Of a stretch of 64,000 bases of DNA, positions 25,278 to 37,141 are shown in pieces. The DNA comes from Alkalibacterium sp. MB6. GTDB taxonomy: Bacteria; Bacillota; Bacilli; Lactobacillales; Carnobacteriaceae_A. How positions within the stretch are numbered: position 1 is the first letter of the stretch; every line of letters begins with the position of its first letter. Under the pieces are notes generated by a model that did no database searches, was not told the origin of the DNA, and was given only the letters and a program-made list of their open reading frames with translations. The stretch spans positions 29,542 to 93,541 of the forward strand of contig NZ_PREX01000005.1 of NCBI RefSeq assembly GCF_009935905.1. The letters run 5' to 3'. A program made the position numbers and the translations under genes.

Positions 25278-26417
25278 ATGAAATTCACTGTCAACCGATC
25301 AGCTTTTTTAAAGAAATTAAAAGATGTACAACTTGCAGTTTCCCCTCGTTCAACCATTCCTATATTGACAGGGATTAAATTAATCGCTAATTCAGATGGG
25401 GTTAAACTGACGGGTAGTAATTCAGATATTTCAATTGAAACCTTTTTGAGTATTCATGATGAAAAAGCTGAATTAACCATAGAAGAAGAAGGGCAGGTTG
25501 TTTTGCAACCCGCTCGTTTCTTTAGTGATATTGTCAATAAATTACCTGATGATCAATTTACTGTTGAAGTGAAAGACCGTATTCAAACAGCAATTACATC
25601 TGCTTCATCTTCATTTTTGATTAATGGATTAGATGCTGATAATTATCCACACTTACCTGAAATTAATACAGATCAAGCCTTTGTCTTACCAGTTAATTTG
25701 TTAAAAAAAATTGTCAGACAAACCGTTATAGCTGTTTCGACTCACGAAAGTCGACCAATTTTAACAGGAGTCCATATGACAATTAAAGAAGGTAAACTAA
25801 AAGCTGTTGCCACAGACAGTCACCGATTAAGTCAGCGCGTCATTCCTATTGAAGGAACAGAAGGTTTGTCTCACAGTTTAGTTATCCCAGGTAAAAGCTT
25901 GCAGGACTTAAGTCGCTTACTTGATGATTCCTTAGACGAAGTTCAAGTCGCTGTTGCTGAGAACCAAATACTCTTTAAAACAGAAGACACGTATTTCTAT
26001 TCACGGCTCTTAGAAGGTAACTATCCGGAAACCGATCGATTAATCCCTCAGCAAGCCACAACAACAGTCACACTCGATGCCCAGAGTCTACTTGGTGCGG
26101 TTGAACGTGCGTCGCTTTTATCTCATGAAGGTAAAAATAACGTGGTTAAATTGTCTGTCAAAGACAACCATATCGAAATAACAGGAAACTCACCGGAAGT
26201 CGGACGAGTGAATGAACAAGTGTCTTATAAAGATATTAGTGGGGAAGAGATGGATATTTCGTTTAACCCGGACTATTTAAAAGCAGCTTTAACTACATTT
26301 GGTCCAGTTGACGTCACGATTAAACTGATATCAACTTTGCGTCCATTCGTATTGGTACCAACTGAAGATACGAATGACTTTGTTCAATTGATTACACCGA
26401 TTCGTACATCAACGTAA
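25278..26417 (+). CDS. dnaN: DNA polymerase III sliding clamp (beta subunit)
   Basis: 379 residues from the ATG at 25278, six bases after GGAGG; an ATG at 25272 touches the ribosome site and is less likely. Three clamp domains are recognisable (KFTVNRSAFLKKLKDVQLAV; RPILTGVHMTIKEGKLKAVATDSHRLSQR; the C-terminal VLVPTEDTNDFVQLITPIR). The dimer encircles DNA and tethers the polymerase. It lies after dnaA across the unwinding region and is followed by a terminator. Confidence 0.98.
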   Translation: MKFTVNRSAFLKKLKDVQLAVSPRSTIPILTGIKLIANSDGVKLTGSNSDISIETFLSIHDEKAELTIEEEGQVVLQPARFFSDIVNKLPDDQFTVEVKDRIQTAITSASSSFLINGLDADNYPHLPEINTDQAFVLPVNLLKKIVRQTVIAVSTHESRPILTGVHMTIKEGKLKAVATDSHRLSQRVIPIEGTEGLSHSLVIPGKSLQDLSRLLDDSLDEVQVAVAENQILFKTEDTYFYSRLLEGNYPETDRLIPQQATTTVTLDAQSLLGAVERASLLSHEGKNNVVKLSVKDNHIEITGNSPEVGRVNEQVSYKDISGEEMDISFNPDYLKAALTTFGPVDVTIKLISTLRPFVLVPTEDTNDFVQLITPIRTST

Positions 26418-26439
26418 AATCACAACCTTTATAATAGTC

Positions 26440-26490
26440 AATCCCACAAAGGACTCTTTTAATAGAGCTTTTGTGGGATTTTTATTTTTT
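26440..26490 (+). terminator. Terminator of dnaA-dnaN
   Basis: AATCCCACAAAG pairs with CTTTTGTGGGATT, followed by a T-rich run. It separates dnaN from the yaaA-recF-gyrBA unit; the 26418-26719 gap otherwise holds the next promoter and leader. Confidence 0.85.
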
Positions 26491-26619
26491 AAGTGATAAA
26501 TAAACTTGAAAAATCTTAAAACAAGTAAATTTCACGTTTTTAAGCTCATTTGTATAAAACAATCTATTTAATCAAAAAGGACCTAAAAACGATGAGAGGC
26601 TATTTTTCCCTATAAAAAT

Positions 26620-26648
26620 TTGTTTTATCCTTCAATTTAAGGTATAAT
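26620..26648 (+). promoter_or_regulatory. Promoter of yaaA-recF-gyrB-gyrA
   Basis: -35 TTGTTT at 26620-26625, 17-base spacer, perfect -10 TATAAT at 26643-26648. Confidence 0.7.
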
Positions 26649-26670
26649 ATTAAGAGGAGAAACTAGTTTA

Positions 26671-26706
26671 ACGTGGATTCAATTATCCACGTCTTTACTT
26701 TTTTAA
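26671..26706 (+). terminator. Terminator-like hairpin in the yaaA leader
   Basis: ACGTGGAT and ATCCACGT form a perfect 8-base stem with a 6-base loop, followed by CTTTACTTTTTT. It lies between the promoter and the yaaA ribosome site, so it may act as an attenuator for yaaA-recF-gyrBA. Confidence 0.5.
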
Positions 26707-26719
26707 GGAGTCGATTTAA

Positions 26720-26953
26720 ATGGCCGAAAATATAAAAATTGAAGAGTCTTATATTACTTTAGGGCAGTTCTTAAAACATGCCAACATTATTTCAAGCGGT
26801 GGAATGGCTAAACCGTTTCTAATGGACGTTCCCGTTTGGATAAATGGCGAACGGGATAACCGTAGAGGTAAGAAATTACGCCATGGTGACATCATTGAAG
26901 TGGAAGATGCAGGAAGCTTTGTCATTGAATCCAGTCATGCTGGAGATCAGTAA
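26720..26953 (+). CDS. yaaA: S4-domain RNA-binding protein YaaA
   Basis: 77 residues forming a single S4 domain (YITLGQFLKHANIISSGGMAKPFL; VWINGERDNRRGKKLRHGDIIEV). It is the small protein conserved between dnaN and recF in Firmicutes and is thought to bind RNA, possibly ribosomal. Its stop codon overlaps the recF start by one base (TAATG), so translation is coupled. Ribosome site AAGGAG precedes the ATG. Confidence 0.93.
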   Translation: MAENIKIEESYITLGQFLKHANIISSGGMAKPFLMDVPVWINGERDNRRGKKLRHGDIIEVEDAGSFVIESSHAGDQ

Positions 26954-28074
26954 TGTACTTGAAAGAACTGAGCTTAAAAGGGTACAGGAATTATGATATA
27001 GCAGAGGTCCCGTTTTCTAAACGCATTAATGTGTTCTTGGGAGAAAATGCACAGGGCAAGACCAATATGATGGAAAGTATTTACGTTTTAGCAATGGCCA
27101 GAAGTCATCGGACAGCGAATGATAAAGAGTTGATAGGGTGGAATAAAGACTTTGCCAAAGTCAGTGGCACCGTTCAAAAAACCAATAGCTCTTTCCCTTT
27201 AGAAATTATTTTGTCTAAAAAAGGCAAGAAAGCAAAATTAAATCATTTGGAGCAGAAAAAGCTAAGCAATTATATTGGCCATCTGAACGTTATTTTGTTC
27301 GCACCTGAAGACTTGTCCCTTGTCAAAGGGTCACCATCTGTCAGGCGTAAATTTTTAGATATGGAAATGGGCCAGATGAGCACGCTGTATCTGTATCATT
27401 TGGTTGAGTACCAAAAAGTATTGAAACACCGTAATGCTTACTTGAAGCAGCACCGTCCGAATCGTTCACTCGATGAGACATATTTAACCATTTTAAACGA
27501 ACAACTAGCGGCTGAAGGGGCTGAGGTATTGGCTCAGCGCTATTTTTTTGTGGAACGCCTTGAAAAGTGGGCTCAGCCTATTCATCAGGCTATTTCACAA
27601 GGAAAAGAAACATTGACCATGACTTACGCGTCAAGCATACCGGTGACCTCTCAGACCGATAAAGAAGTCATCATGTCTGATATTTTAAACCAATATGGCC
27701 ATCACAAAAAAAGAGAACGCGAGCAAGGAACCACTCTGATTGGTCCTCATAGAGACGATGTGCGTTTTTATGTCAATGAAAAGAATGTTCAAACCTATGG
27801 ATCGCAAGGCCAGCAGCGAACGACGGCTTTAAGCTTGAAATTGGCTGAAATTGAATTGATGAAAGAGATGACGGGGGAGTACCCCGTTTTATTATTGGAT
27901 GATGTGTTGAGTGAGCTGGATGATGACCGACAAACCCACTTGCTGCAATCAATTCAAGATAAAGTTCAGACGTTTTTAACAACAACTAGCCTTGACGGTG
28001 TAAAAAAGGAATTGCTTGATAACCCCCGAATTTTTAGAGTAACCAATGGACAGATTGAAATGGAGAGTGACTAA
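26953..28074 (+). CDS. recF: DNA replication and repair ATPase RecF
   Basis: 373 residues, SMC-like ABC ATPase. Walker A GENAQGKTNMMES lies near residue 31, the RecF signature block APEDLSLVKGSPSVRRKFLDM near 115 and the ABC/Walker B region LLLDDVLSELDDDR near 310. It helps load RecA at single-strand gaps via RecOR. It starts on the last base of yaaA and is followed by gyrB after three bases, the standard Firmicutes order. Confidence 0.97.
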   Translation: MYLKELSLKGYRNYDIAEVPFSKRINVFLGENAQGKTNMMESIYVLAMARSHRTANDKELIGWNKDFAKVSGTVQKTNSSFPLEIILSKKGKKAKLNHLEQKKLSNYIGHLNVILFAPEDLSLVKGSPSVRRKFLDMEMGQMSTLYLYHLVEYQKVLKHRNAYLKQHRPNRSLDETYLTILNEQLAAEGAEVLAQRYFFVERLEKWAQPIHQAISQGKETLTMTYASSIPVTSQTDKEVIMSDILNQYGHHKKREREQGTTLIGPHRDDVRFYVNEKNVQTYGSQGQQRTTALSLKLAEIELMKEMTGEYPVLLLDDVLSELDDDRQTHLLQSIQDKVQTFLTTTSLDGVKKELLDNPRIFRVTNGQIEMESD

Positions 28075-30084
<2,010 letters not shown>

Positions 30085-30117
30085 AATGAACGTTAAAGGT
30101 TAAGGAGGACGACTTAC

Positions 30118-32676
30118 TTGGCAGAAGAAAAAGATGCCCGTATAGAACAAATTAATTTGTCCAAAGAGATGAGAACATCGTTTTTGGACTACGCAATGAG
30201 TGTTATTGTGTCTCGAGCGTTACCTGATGTAAGAGACGGATTAAAACCTGTTCACCGCCGTATTCTATACGGGATGAACGAATTAGGTATGACACCAGAT
30301 AAAGCCTATAAAAAATCAGCACGTATTGTAGGAGACGTTATGGGGAAATACCATCCCCATGGTGACTCAGCTATTTACGAATCCATGGTTCGTATGGCAC
30401 AAGACTTCAGTTACCGTAACCCATTAGTTGACGGGCACGGTAACTTTGGCTCCATAGACGGTGACAGTGCCGCTGCGATGCGTTACACAGAAGCACGTAT
30501 GAGCAAGATATCTCTTGAAATGTTAAGAGATATTAACAAAAATACGATTGATTACCACGATAACTACGACGGTTCGGAAAGAGAACCGGATGTATTGCCT
30601 GCTCGTTTCCCGAATTTATTAGTAAATGGCGCTTCCGGTATTGCCGTTGGTATGGCAACCAATATCCCCCCTCATAACTTAAGAGAAGTGATTGAAGCTT
30701 GCCGTATTGTTATGCACAACGAACAAGCCTCTGTTAATGAATTGATGGAAGCCTTGCCTGGTCCTGACTTCCCAACTGGGGCAATGATTTTAGGAAAGTC
30801 CGGCATCCGTAAAGCATACGAAACGGGACGTGGATCCATTAAGGTCCGCGCAAAAGTCCGTATTGAAGTTCAACCTAATGGTAAAGAACGAATCATTGTT
30901 GATGAAATTCCTTATCTAGTCAATAAAGCTAAATTAGTTGAACGGATTGCTGACTTAGCTAGAGACAAGCGTATTGAAGGCATCACAGACTTAAATGATG
31001 AATCGGATAGAGACGGTATGCGTGTTGTTATCGACGTGAGAAGAGACGTTTCTGCGAGTATTATCTTGAACAACTTGTACAAAATGACGCCACTTGAGAC
31101 ATCATTTGGTTTTAATATGTTGGCAATCGTTAATGGTATTCCTAAAACACTTGGACTAAGAGAGATCTTAGTTGAGTATTTGAAACACCAAAGAGAAGTT
31201 ATTCGAAGACGTACAGAATATGACAAGCGAAAAGCAGAAGCAAGAGCCCACATTTTAGAAGGCTTACGTATAGCTCTTGATCATATTGATGAGATTATAT
31301 CGATTATTCGTGGTTCTCAAACAGGCGATGCAGCGAAACAGGCTCTAACTGAACGTTTTGGTCTGTCAGATAGACAAGCACAAGCGATTTTGGATATGCG
31401 TATGGTACGATTAACCGGACTGGAAAGAGAGAAAATCGAAGGCGAATACCAAGATTTGCTGCAACTGATAAAAGATCTTGACGATATTTTATCCCGCCCA
31501 GAACGTGTGAATGAAATCATTGAGAGTGAACTTCAAGAAATTGCCGATAAACACGGTGACGACAGACGTACTGAGTTATTGGTTGGAGAATCGTTAAGTA
31601 TTGAGGACGAAGACCTAATTGAAGAAGAAGAAATAGCAATTACCCTGTCACACAACGGTTACATGAAACGTATGGCTATTTCAGAATTTAAAGCTCAAAA
31701 CCGTGGGGGCAGAGGGATTAAAGGTATGGGTACGAATACAGATGATTTCGTTGAAACCATGTTGACGTGTTCAACACATGACTTGCTCTTATTCTTTACC
31801 AATACCGGTAAAGTCTATAAAGCAAAAGGTTATGAAATCCCTGAATACGGCCGTACGGCTAAAGGAATCCCAGCAATTAACTTCTTAGGTATTGACAATA
31901 ATGAGAAAATTCAAGCGATTGTCAGTACTCGAGGAGAGTCTAAAGAGAATGAACACTTGTTCTTTACGACTCGTTACGGGACTGTTAAACGTACACATAC
32001 TGAGGAATTCAAGAATATCAGAACCAGTGGACTGAGAGCTATCGTCCTTAAAGAAGGCGATGAATTAATCGATGTGGCCTTAACTCACGGATCTGACCAT
32101 ATCATTATTGGTACGAGAAACGGATCTGCCGTCAGTTTCCATGAAGAAGATGTTCGTAGCATGGGAAGAACAGCTTCCGGTGTTAGAGGAATCAGACTCA
32201 GAGGAGACGACACGGTTGTCGGGATGGATATTTTACATCCCGATTCAGAAGTACTGGTTATTACTGAAAAAGGTTACGGTAAACGAACAGCTGCTTCGGA
32301 ATATGCTATCCGTGGCCGTGGCGGTAAAGGTGTCAAGACCATCAACATTACTGATAAAAATGGGCCGTTAATTGGACTGAAAACAGTTACTGGTGATGAA
32401 GATATCATGTTGATTACCACTAAAGGTGTCATCATAAGATTCCACGCCAGAAACATCTCTCAAACAGGACGAGCCACTCAAGGTGTTCGTTTGATGAGAC
32501 TGGAGGAAGACAATGCCGTATCCACTTTAGCTAAAGTCTTACCTGAAGATGAGGAAGATGAAAGTGACGTCGAAATGCCATTGAATGACGATGCAAAAGA
32601 CGCAGAGCTAAACGATGCACCGGTTGAAAATGAAAGTGAACTTCTTGAAGAAGACACTCAAGACGACGAAGATTAA
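30118..32676 (+). CDS. gyrA: DNA gyrase subunit A
   Basis: 852 residues from a TTG start nine bases after AAGGAGG. The active-site tyrosine is in [12 protein letters not shown] near 124. The quinolone-determining stretch [15 protein letters not shown] keeps Ser and Glu at the two hotspot sites, the sensitive wild-type state for Gram-positives. The C-terminal beta-pinwheel has the GyrA box in [11 protein letters not shown] near 530. The last 45 residues are an acidic tail rich in Glu and Asp. gyrB ends 33 bases upstream. Confidence 0.98.
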   Translation: MAEEKDARIEQINLSKEMRTSFLDYAMSVIVSRALPDVRDGLKPVHRRILYGMNELGMTPDKAYKKSARIVGDVMGKYHPHGDSAIYESMVRMAQDFSYRNPLVDGHGNFGSIDGDSAAAMRYTEARMSKISLEMLRDINKNTIDYHDNYDGSEREPDVLPARFPNLLVNGASGIAVGMATNIPPHNLREVIEACRIVMHNEQASVNELMEALPGPDFPTGAMILGKSGIRKAYETGRGSIKVRAKVRIEVQPNGKERIIVDEIPYLVNKAKLVERIADLARDKRIEGITDLNDESDRDGMRVVIDVRRDVSASIILNNLYKMTPLETSFGFNMLAIVNGIPKTLGLREILVEYLKHQREVIRRRTEYDKRKAEARAHILEGLRIALDHIDEIISIIRGSQTGDAAKQALTERFGLSDRQAQAILDMRMVRLTGLEREKIEGEYQDLLQLIKDLDDILSRPERVNEIIESELQEIADKHGDDRRTELLVGESLSIEDEDLIEEEEIAITLSHNGYMKRMAISEFKAQNRGGRGIKGMGTNTDDFVETMLTCSTHDLLLFFTNTGKVYKAKGYEIPEYGRTAKGIPAINFLGIDNNEKIQAIVSTRGESKENEHLFFTTRYGTVKRTHTEEFKNIRTSGLRAIVLKEGDELIDVALTHGSDHIIIGTRNGSAVSFHEEDVRSMGRTASGVRGIRLRGDDTVVGMDILHPDSEVLVITEKGYGKRTAASEYAIRGRGGKGVKTINITDKNGPLIGLKTVTGDEDIMLITTKGVIIRFHARNISQTGRATQGVRLMRLEEDNAVSTLAKVLPEDEEDESDVEMPLNDDAKDAELNDAPVENESELLEEDTQDDED

Positions 32677-32728
32677 TTAACGAATGGACAGTTTAGCAGA
32701 GACTTGATTCACAATCCATTCAACACCT

Positions 32729-32780
32729 AAATAGCAAGCATCATCAACATGTCAAATAAGATGATGGTTGCTATTTTATT
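32729..32780 (+). terminator. Terminator of gyrA
   Basis: AATAGCAAGCATCATC and GATGATGGTTGCTATT pair with a single mismatch around a 15-base loop, followed by TTATTT. Confidence 0.85.
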
Positions 32781-32816
32781 TCGCAAAAACAAAATTGAAT
32801 TGTTTTCATTGTAAAC

Positions 32817-32845
32817 TTGCATTGTAAAGCCTATTATGCTATAAT
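32817..32845 (+). promoter_or_regulatory. Promoter of rpsF-ssb-rpsR
   Basis: -35 TTGCAT, 17-base spacer, perfect -10 TATAAT. The transcript start falls near 32852, where a hairpin GGAG-TG-AGTA / TACTCTCC begins; the leader is about 85 bases. Confidence 0.75.
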
Positions 32846-32935
32846 ATTTCGGAGTGAGTACTCTATTAAAAGAATACTCTCCTTGCTCTTTTTAATCTAA
32901 AAGGGCCAAAGTCCATAAGGAGGTGACAGTCAAAG

Positions 32936-33235
32936 ATGAGTCAATCAGCTAAGTATGAAATTTTGTATATTATCCGTCCTGATCTTGATGAAGAAGGTAA
33001 GAAAGCGTTAGTAGAACGTTTCGAAACTATTCTTAAAGATAACGGTGCTGAAGTTACTGAATCAAAAGACTGGGCGAAACGTCGTTTTGCATATGAAATC
33101 AAGAATTACCGTGAAGGTACTTACCGTTTGGTAACCCTTAACGCTTCAGATGCAACGGCTATCAATGAATTTGAACGCCTAGCACGTATCAATGACGACA
33201 TTTTACGTCATATGATCGTTCGTTTAGAAAACTAA
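32936..33235 (+). CDS. rpsF: 30S ribosomal protein S6
   Basis: 99 residues with the S6 fold ([51 protein letters not shown]). S6 forms a dimer with S18, encoded two genes on, and sits on the 30S platform. Ribosome site AAGGAGGTGA precedes the ATG. The stop codon is directly followed by a parS site. Confidence 0.97.
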   Translation: MSQSAKYEILYIIRPDLDEEGKKALVERFETILKDNGAEVTESKDWAKRRFAYEIKNYREGTYRLVTLNASDATAINEFERLARINDDILRHMIVRLEN

Positions 33236-33251
33236 TGTTTCACGTGAAACA
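33236..33251. promoter_or_regulatory. parS: parS site 1
   Basis: TGTTTCACGTGAAACA, a perfect match to the ParB/Spo0J site TGTTNCACGTGAAACA, lies directly after the rpsF stop codon and inside the rpsF-ssb transcript. Confidence 0.93.
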
Positions 33252-33289
33252 TTTATATCATAATTGCTTACTGGAAGGGAGTTCTTTGA

Positions 33290-33832
33290 TTGATTAATAA
33301 TGTCGTTTTAGTAGGAAGACTAACCAGAGATGCTGATCTACGTCACACAGGCAGTGGTATTGCAGTAGCAACGTTTTCGTTAGCTGTGGAACGCCCCTAT
33401 TCAAATGCACAAGGGGAAAGAGAAACAGATTTTATTAACGTCGTTGCATGGAGAAAAACTGCTGAGATTATTTCCAGCTTTACTCGTAAAGGGTCTTTAG
33501 TTGGTGTTACAGGGCGTATACAATCCCGTAATTATACAAATAATGAAGGTAAAAAAGTTTACGTTACAGAAGTAGTCTGTGACAATTTCCAAATGCTGGA
33601 ACCTAAGTCAGTGACAGAGAGCAGACGTTCTCAAAGTGGAGACACTTCAGGCGGTGGGAACTCCAACACTAATAATTACTCTTCTAACACTAGTAGTGGT
33701 AATAATTATAATCGACAAAACAACAATCAACCTTCAAACACTAACCAGGGCGGTTATGCTAACTTCGATGAGAATCCATTTGAAAGTAACAATGATTCTA
33801 TTGATATTTCAGATGACGATTTACCATTTTGA
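33290..33832 (+). CDS. ssb: Single-stranded DNA-binding protein
   Basis: 180 residues from a TTG start after GGAAGGGAG. OB-fold at 1-110 ([43 protein letters not shown]), then an Asn/Ser/Gly/Gln-rich flexible linker and the acidic tip DISDDDLPF that recruits partner proteins. It lies between rpsF and rpsR as usual in Firmicutes. Confidence 0.97.
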   Translation: MINNVVLVGRLTRDADLRHTGSGIAVATFSLAVERPYSNAQGERETDFINVVAWRKTAEIISSFTRKGSLVGVTGRIQSRNYTNNEGKKVYVTEVVCDNFQMLEPKSVTESRRSQSGDTSGGGNSNTNNYSSNTSSGNNYNRQNNNQPSNTNQGGYANFDENPFESNNDSIDISDDDLPF

Positions 33833-33859
33833 TTCAAGAATTAAAGGAGGATTAATAAC

Positions 33860-34093
33860 ATGGCTGGACGCAGAGGCGGAAAAAAGCGCCGTAAAGTTGA
33901 TTTCTTTGCAGCAAATCATATCGAGTATATCGATTACAAAGACATTGACCTTTTAAAACGTTTCATTTCAGAACGAGGTAAAATTTTACCACGTCGTGTA
34001 ACTGGAACTTACGCTAAAAACCAACGTAAATTAACGAAAGCAATTAAACGTGCTCGTATTATGGGCCTATTGCCATTCGTTACTGAAGAGTAA
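33860..34093 (+). CDS. rpsR: 30S ribosomal protein S18
   Basis: 77 residues with the S18 signature [20 protein letters not shown] and a basic N terminus ([10 protein letters not shown]). It has its own ribosome site AAAGGAGG. It is the last gene of the rpsF-ssb-rpsR operon and is followed by a terminator. Confidence 0.97.
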   Translation: MAGRRGGKKRRKVDFFAANHIEYIDYKDIDLLKRFISERGKILPRRVTGTYAKNQRKLTKAIKRARIMGLLPFVTEE

Positions 34094-34105
34094 TAGAATA
34101 CAATA

Positions 34106-34138
34106 AAGCTGTGACAGTTTATCTGTTGCAGCTTTTTT
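34106..34138 (+). terminator. Terminator of rpsF-ssb-rpsR
   Basis: AAGCTGTGACA pairs with TGTTGCAGCTT (two GU pairs), followed by TTTTTT. Confidence 0.85.
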
Positions 34139-34356
34139 ATTCACTAAGATACTTTTGTTAATAGATATAATTAATTTTGAATACATGCAGTACTTTGTAA
34201 AAAACAACTGTATAATAAAAGTGTACCCCAGTTAATTGACTAGGAAATACTCTTTAATTATCACAAGGCTTTTATCTATAGTCACTTCATTCAAATCAAT
34301 AAACTAATTAAATTGTTTAAATGGATTACATACATCCTAAAGATTTGAGATCAAAA

Positions 34357-34372
34357 TGTTTCACGTGAAACA
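34357..34372. promoter_or_regulatory. parS: parS site 2
   Basis: A perfect TGTTTCACGTGAAACA; the palindrome extends to 30 bases (34350-34379). Confidence 0.93.
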
Positions 34373-34454
34373 TTTTGATTATTGCGAACCTTATAGAATG
34401 AATAGAGAAAAAATGCTAAAATAGATAAAAGTCAATCGTTCAGAAGGAGACAAT

Positions 34455-36449
34455 ATGAATAAAAACAATAAAGGTGAGCGATTACCTCAATTTATGACTT
34501 CTCCATCGCTAAAATTCTTGCTGCTTGTGGCATTAGCCATCCAAGTGACAATGACTATTCTAAGTTTTGTAGCCTATATATGGCTAGGTGTCATCATGCT
34601 AGTATTGTTTATGATTACGGCCTTAGTGGTTTGGCGATATAGTGCAGAATACTTAAAGGAGTTAGATTCATATATATTAAACCTCTCTTATCGAGTGAAA
34701 AGAGGAGAACAAGAAGCACTTATTAAAATGCCGATAGGAATCATTCTATTGAATAAGGAAAACCATATTGAATGGATTAATCCTTATCTACAGAGCCATA
34801 TATTGGAAAGTGATATTTTAGGTGATTCATTGAAGGATGTAAATGAAGATTTATATCGAGCCTTCTTAGAGCCAAATAAGGAAGTTAACCCAACGATAGA
34901 GTGGAACGATAAGATATACCGTGTGACTATTCAAAGTGATTTGCATGCCATTTATTTATTAGACATCACTGAGTATGCAGAGTTAGCAGACAATTACGAA
35001 GAAGCTAGACCCGTGGTAGGATGGATGTTCTTGGATAACTATGACGAAGTCACGCAAGGGTTGGATGATCGAGGAATTTCAGGTTTTGATAGCATGCTAA
35101 CCACGTACTTCTCTAATTGGGGTAAACAACATTCAGTTTTCTATAAACGGACATCTGATGATCGCTATTTTCTCTTACTAAGTAAAAAAGAATTGGAACG
35201 ATTGGAAAAAGAACGTTTTGGACTCATAGATAATATTAGAGAGCGAACATCTAAACGTAACTTACCATTAACGATAAGTATGGGCTTAGCTTATGGTGAG
35301 GAGTCCTTCGACAAGTTGGCTGAAATAGCTCAGAACAATTTAGAATTAGCACTTGGCCGTGGTGGAGACCAGGCGATAGTGAGAGAAGTTGATCAAGAAC
35401 CTAGGTATTATGGTGGAAAGACAAACCCTATGGAAAAACGCACGAGGGTTCGTTCTCGTATGATCAGTCAGGCATTACAGAAATTAATGAAAGACAGTGG
35501 CGATATTTATGTAATGGGTCACAAGCATCCTGATATGGATTCTGTTGGCTCTTCATTAGGTATTGCGCGAATTGCCATGATGCTTCAAAAAACTGTTCAC
35601 ATTGTCATTGATAAAGAAGATATGGGTAACGATGTGTCTAAGCTAATGAATGAGATAAAATCACATGAGAAAGTCTTCCAGAATTTTGTCTCTCCAGTAG
35701 AAGCTGAAGAGACTATTACTAGTGAAGATTTAGTTATCTTGGTTGATCACCATAAACCTGTCTTATCTATTGCGCCGAATTTACTGAAGAAAACAAAACG
35801 CAATATCGTTATTGACCATCACAGAAGAGGGGAAGATTTTACCGAGAACCCTTTGCTTGTGTATATCGAACCGTATGCCTCATCCACAGCAGAATTGATA
35901 ACTGAATTATTTGAATATGTATCCACAGACGGAGATCCCATTAATCGAATCGAAGCGACAGCGCTTCTTGGAGGCATTGTGGTTGACACCAATAACTTCA
36001 GTTTACGCACGGGATCAAGAACATTTGATGCAGCGAGTTATCTACAATCAGTTGGGGCTAATTCAGCTATGATTCAACGTTTACTCAAAGAAGACCCTGA
36101 AAATTATCTTCAAAGAAGTAAGTTAATTGAAAGTTTACAATTTGTTAAAGAAGGGGTGGCTATTGCCCATGGTGAAGACCATACCATTTATCCACCTATT
36201 ATGTCCGCTCAAACTGCTGATACGATGTTAAGTATGTCAGGAGTAGAAGCAGCCTTTGTTGTGACTCGCCGTTCTGACGATACAGTAGGTATTAGTGCCC
36301 GAAGCTTAGGGAAAATTAACGTCCAGCTTATTATGGAAAAAATGGGTGGGGGTGGACATTTGTCCAACGCAGCTACTCAACTGGATGGGAAAAGCATTCC
36401 TGAAATAGTAGAAGAGCTAACAGACGTTTTGAATTCTGAACTGGATTAA
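34455..36449 (+). CDS. gdpP: Cyclic-di-AMP phosphodiesterase GdpP
   Basis: 664 residues. Two membrane segments (about 18-58), a degenerate PAS domain, a degenerate GGDEF domain (about 185-320, GRGGDQAIV at the normal GGDEF site), then DHH (MGHKHPDMDSVGSS near 352; VDHHKP; IDHHRRG) and DHHA1 (GGGGHLSNAATQ near 635). It hydrolyses c-di-AMP to pApA and so tunes potassium uptake and osmotic balance, relevant because two potassium uptake systems are encoded nearby. It precedes rplI and dnaB as in other Firmicutes. Confidence 0.96.
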   Translation: MNKNNKGERLPQFMTSPSLKFLLLVALAIQVTMTILSFVAYIWLGVIMLVLFMITALVVWRYSAEYLKELDSYILNLSYRVKRGEQEALIKMPIGIILLNKENHIEWINPYLQSHILESDILGDSLKDVNEDLYRAFLEPNKEVNPTIEWNDKIYRVTIQSDLHAIYLLDITEYAELADNYEEARPVVGWMFLDNYDEVTQGLDDRGISGFDSMLTTYFSNWGKQHSVFYKRTSDDRYFLLLSKKELERLEKERFGLIDNIRERTSKRNLPLTISMGLAYGEESFDKLAEIAQNNLELALGRGGDQAIVREVDQEPRYYGGKTNPMEKRTRVRSRMISQALQKLMKDSGDIYVMGHKHPDMDSVGSSLGIARIAMMLQKTVHIVIDKEDMGNDVSKLMNEIKSHEKVFQNFVSPVEAEETITSEDLVILVDHHKPVLSIAPNLLKKTKRNIVIDHHRRGEDFTENPLLVYIEPYASSTAELITELFEYVSTDGDPINRIEATALLGGIVVDTNNFSLRTGSRTFDAASYLQSVGANSAMIQRLLKEDPENYLQRSKLIESLQFVKEGVAIAHGEDHTIYPPIMSAQTADTMLSMSGVEAAFVVTRRSDDTVGISARSLGKINVQLIMEKMGGGGHLSNAATQLDGKSIPEIVEELTDVLNSELD

Positions 36450-36485
36450 ATTCTAAATTGAATTAAAAGAGAGAGGAAGAATAAA

Positions 36486-36935
36486 ATGGAAGTCATTCTA
36501 TTAAAAGATGTTAAAGGAACCGGGAAAAAAGGTGAAGTGAAAACTGTATCTGATGGGTACGCAAATAACTTCTTACTGAAAAAAGGCTTAGCTAAAGAAG
36601 CGACTTCAGGAGCTAAGAAAGAGCACGAAATGAAACAAAAGGCTCAAGAAAGAGAAGAAGAAGAGTTGCGACAAGCAGCACTAAAAGACAAAGAAACGAT
36701 TGAGAATAACCCTTTAGAAATCAAGAGTAAAGCTGCAGAAGATGGTAGACTCTTTGGATCAGTAACAACGAAACAAATTGCTCAAGAGTTAGAAAAACAG
36801 TTGGGCATAAAAGTTGATAAGCGAAAAATAAATCAAACGATTCCGATGAGAACAGTCGGTAGCCAGAAAATGGACATCAAATTACACAAAGATGTGACAG
36901 CTGAGTTAACGGTACGCGTGCTTGAAACAAACTAA
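36486..36935 (+). CDS. rplI: 50S ribosomal protein L9
   Basis: 149 residues with the L9 N-terminal signature [24 protein letters not shown], a long connecting helix ([18 protein letters not shown]) and the C-terminal RNA-binding domain. Normal length. It lies 36 bases after gdpP and is likely co-transcribed with it. Confidence 0.97.
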   Translation: MEVILLKDVKGTGKKGEVKTVSDGYANNFLLKKGLAKEATSGAKKEHEMKQKAQEREEEELRQAALKDKETIENNPLEIKSKAAEDGRLFGSVTTKQIAQELEKQLGIKVDKRKINQTIPMRTVGSQKMDIKLHKDVTAELTVRVLETN

Positions 36936-36950
36936 ATAGGAGAATGAATA

Positions 36951-37010
36951 GACACGAGCTACTTAAAGAAGAGGGATAAACCCTTATTCTATAGTAGAAC
37001 TCGTGTCTTT
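36951..37010 (+). terminator. Hairpin after rplI
   Basis: GACACGAG pairs with CTCGTGTC, with an inner GAGGG/CCCTT stem, followed by only three T. Probable terminator of gdpP-rplI. Confidence 0.6.
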
Positions 37011-37031
37011 CCTTGTTTCAAAAACATAAAA

Positions 37032-37047
37032 TGTTTCACGTGAAACA
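37032..37047. promoter_or_regulatory. parS: parS site 3
   Basis: A perfect TGTTTCACGTGAAACA in the gap before dnaB, flanked by AAAA and TTTT in a longer palindrome. Confidence 0.93.
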
Positions 37048-37141
37048 TTTTTATAAACGTATGTTCCCTTATATACATTTATAGGGAGATAAGGTACAAT
37101 TATAGAACACTAATTGAACTGGAAAGGAAGTCAGACTGCAT

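Larger units (their letters stand above)
34094..34454. other. Gap between rpsR and gdpP
   Basis: 361 bases with the rpsR terminator (34106-34138), an isolated TATAAT at 34211, parS site 2 in a 30-base palindrome and an extended -10 (TGCTAAAAT, about 34414) likely serving gdpP. No gene is evident. Confidence 0.7.

Noticed and set aside
32851..32890. S6:S18 autoregulatory leader before rpsF
   Set aside because: A hairpin starts at the predicted +1, but the expected CCG bulge motif is not visible.
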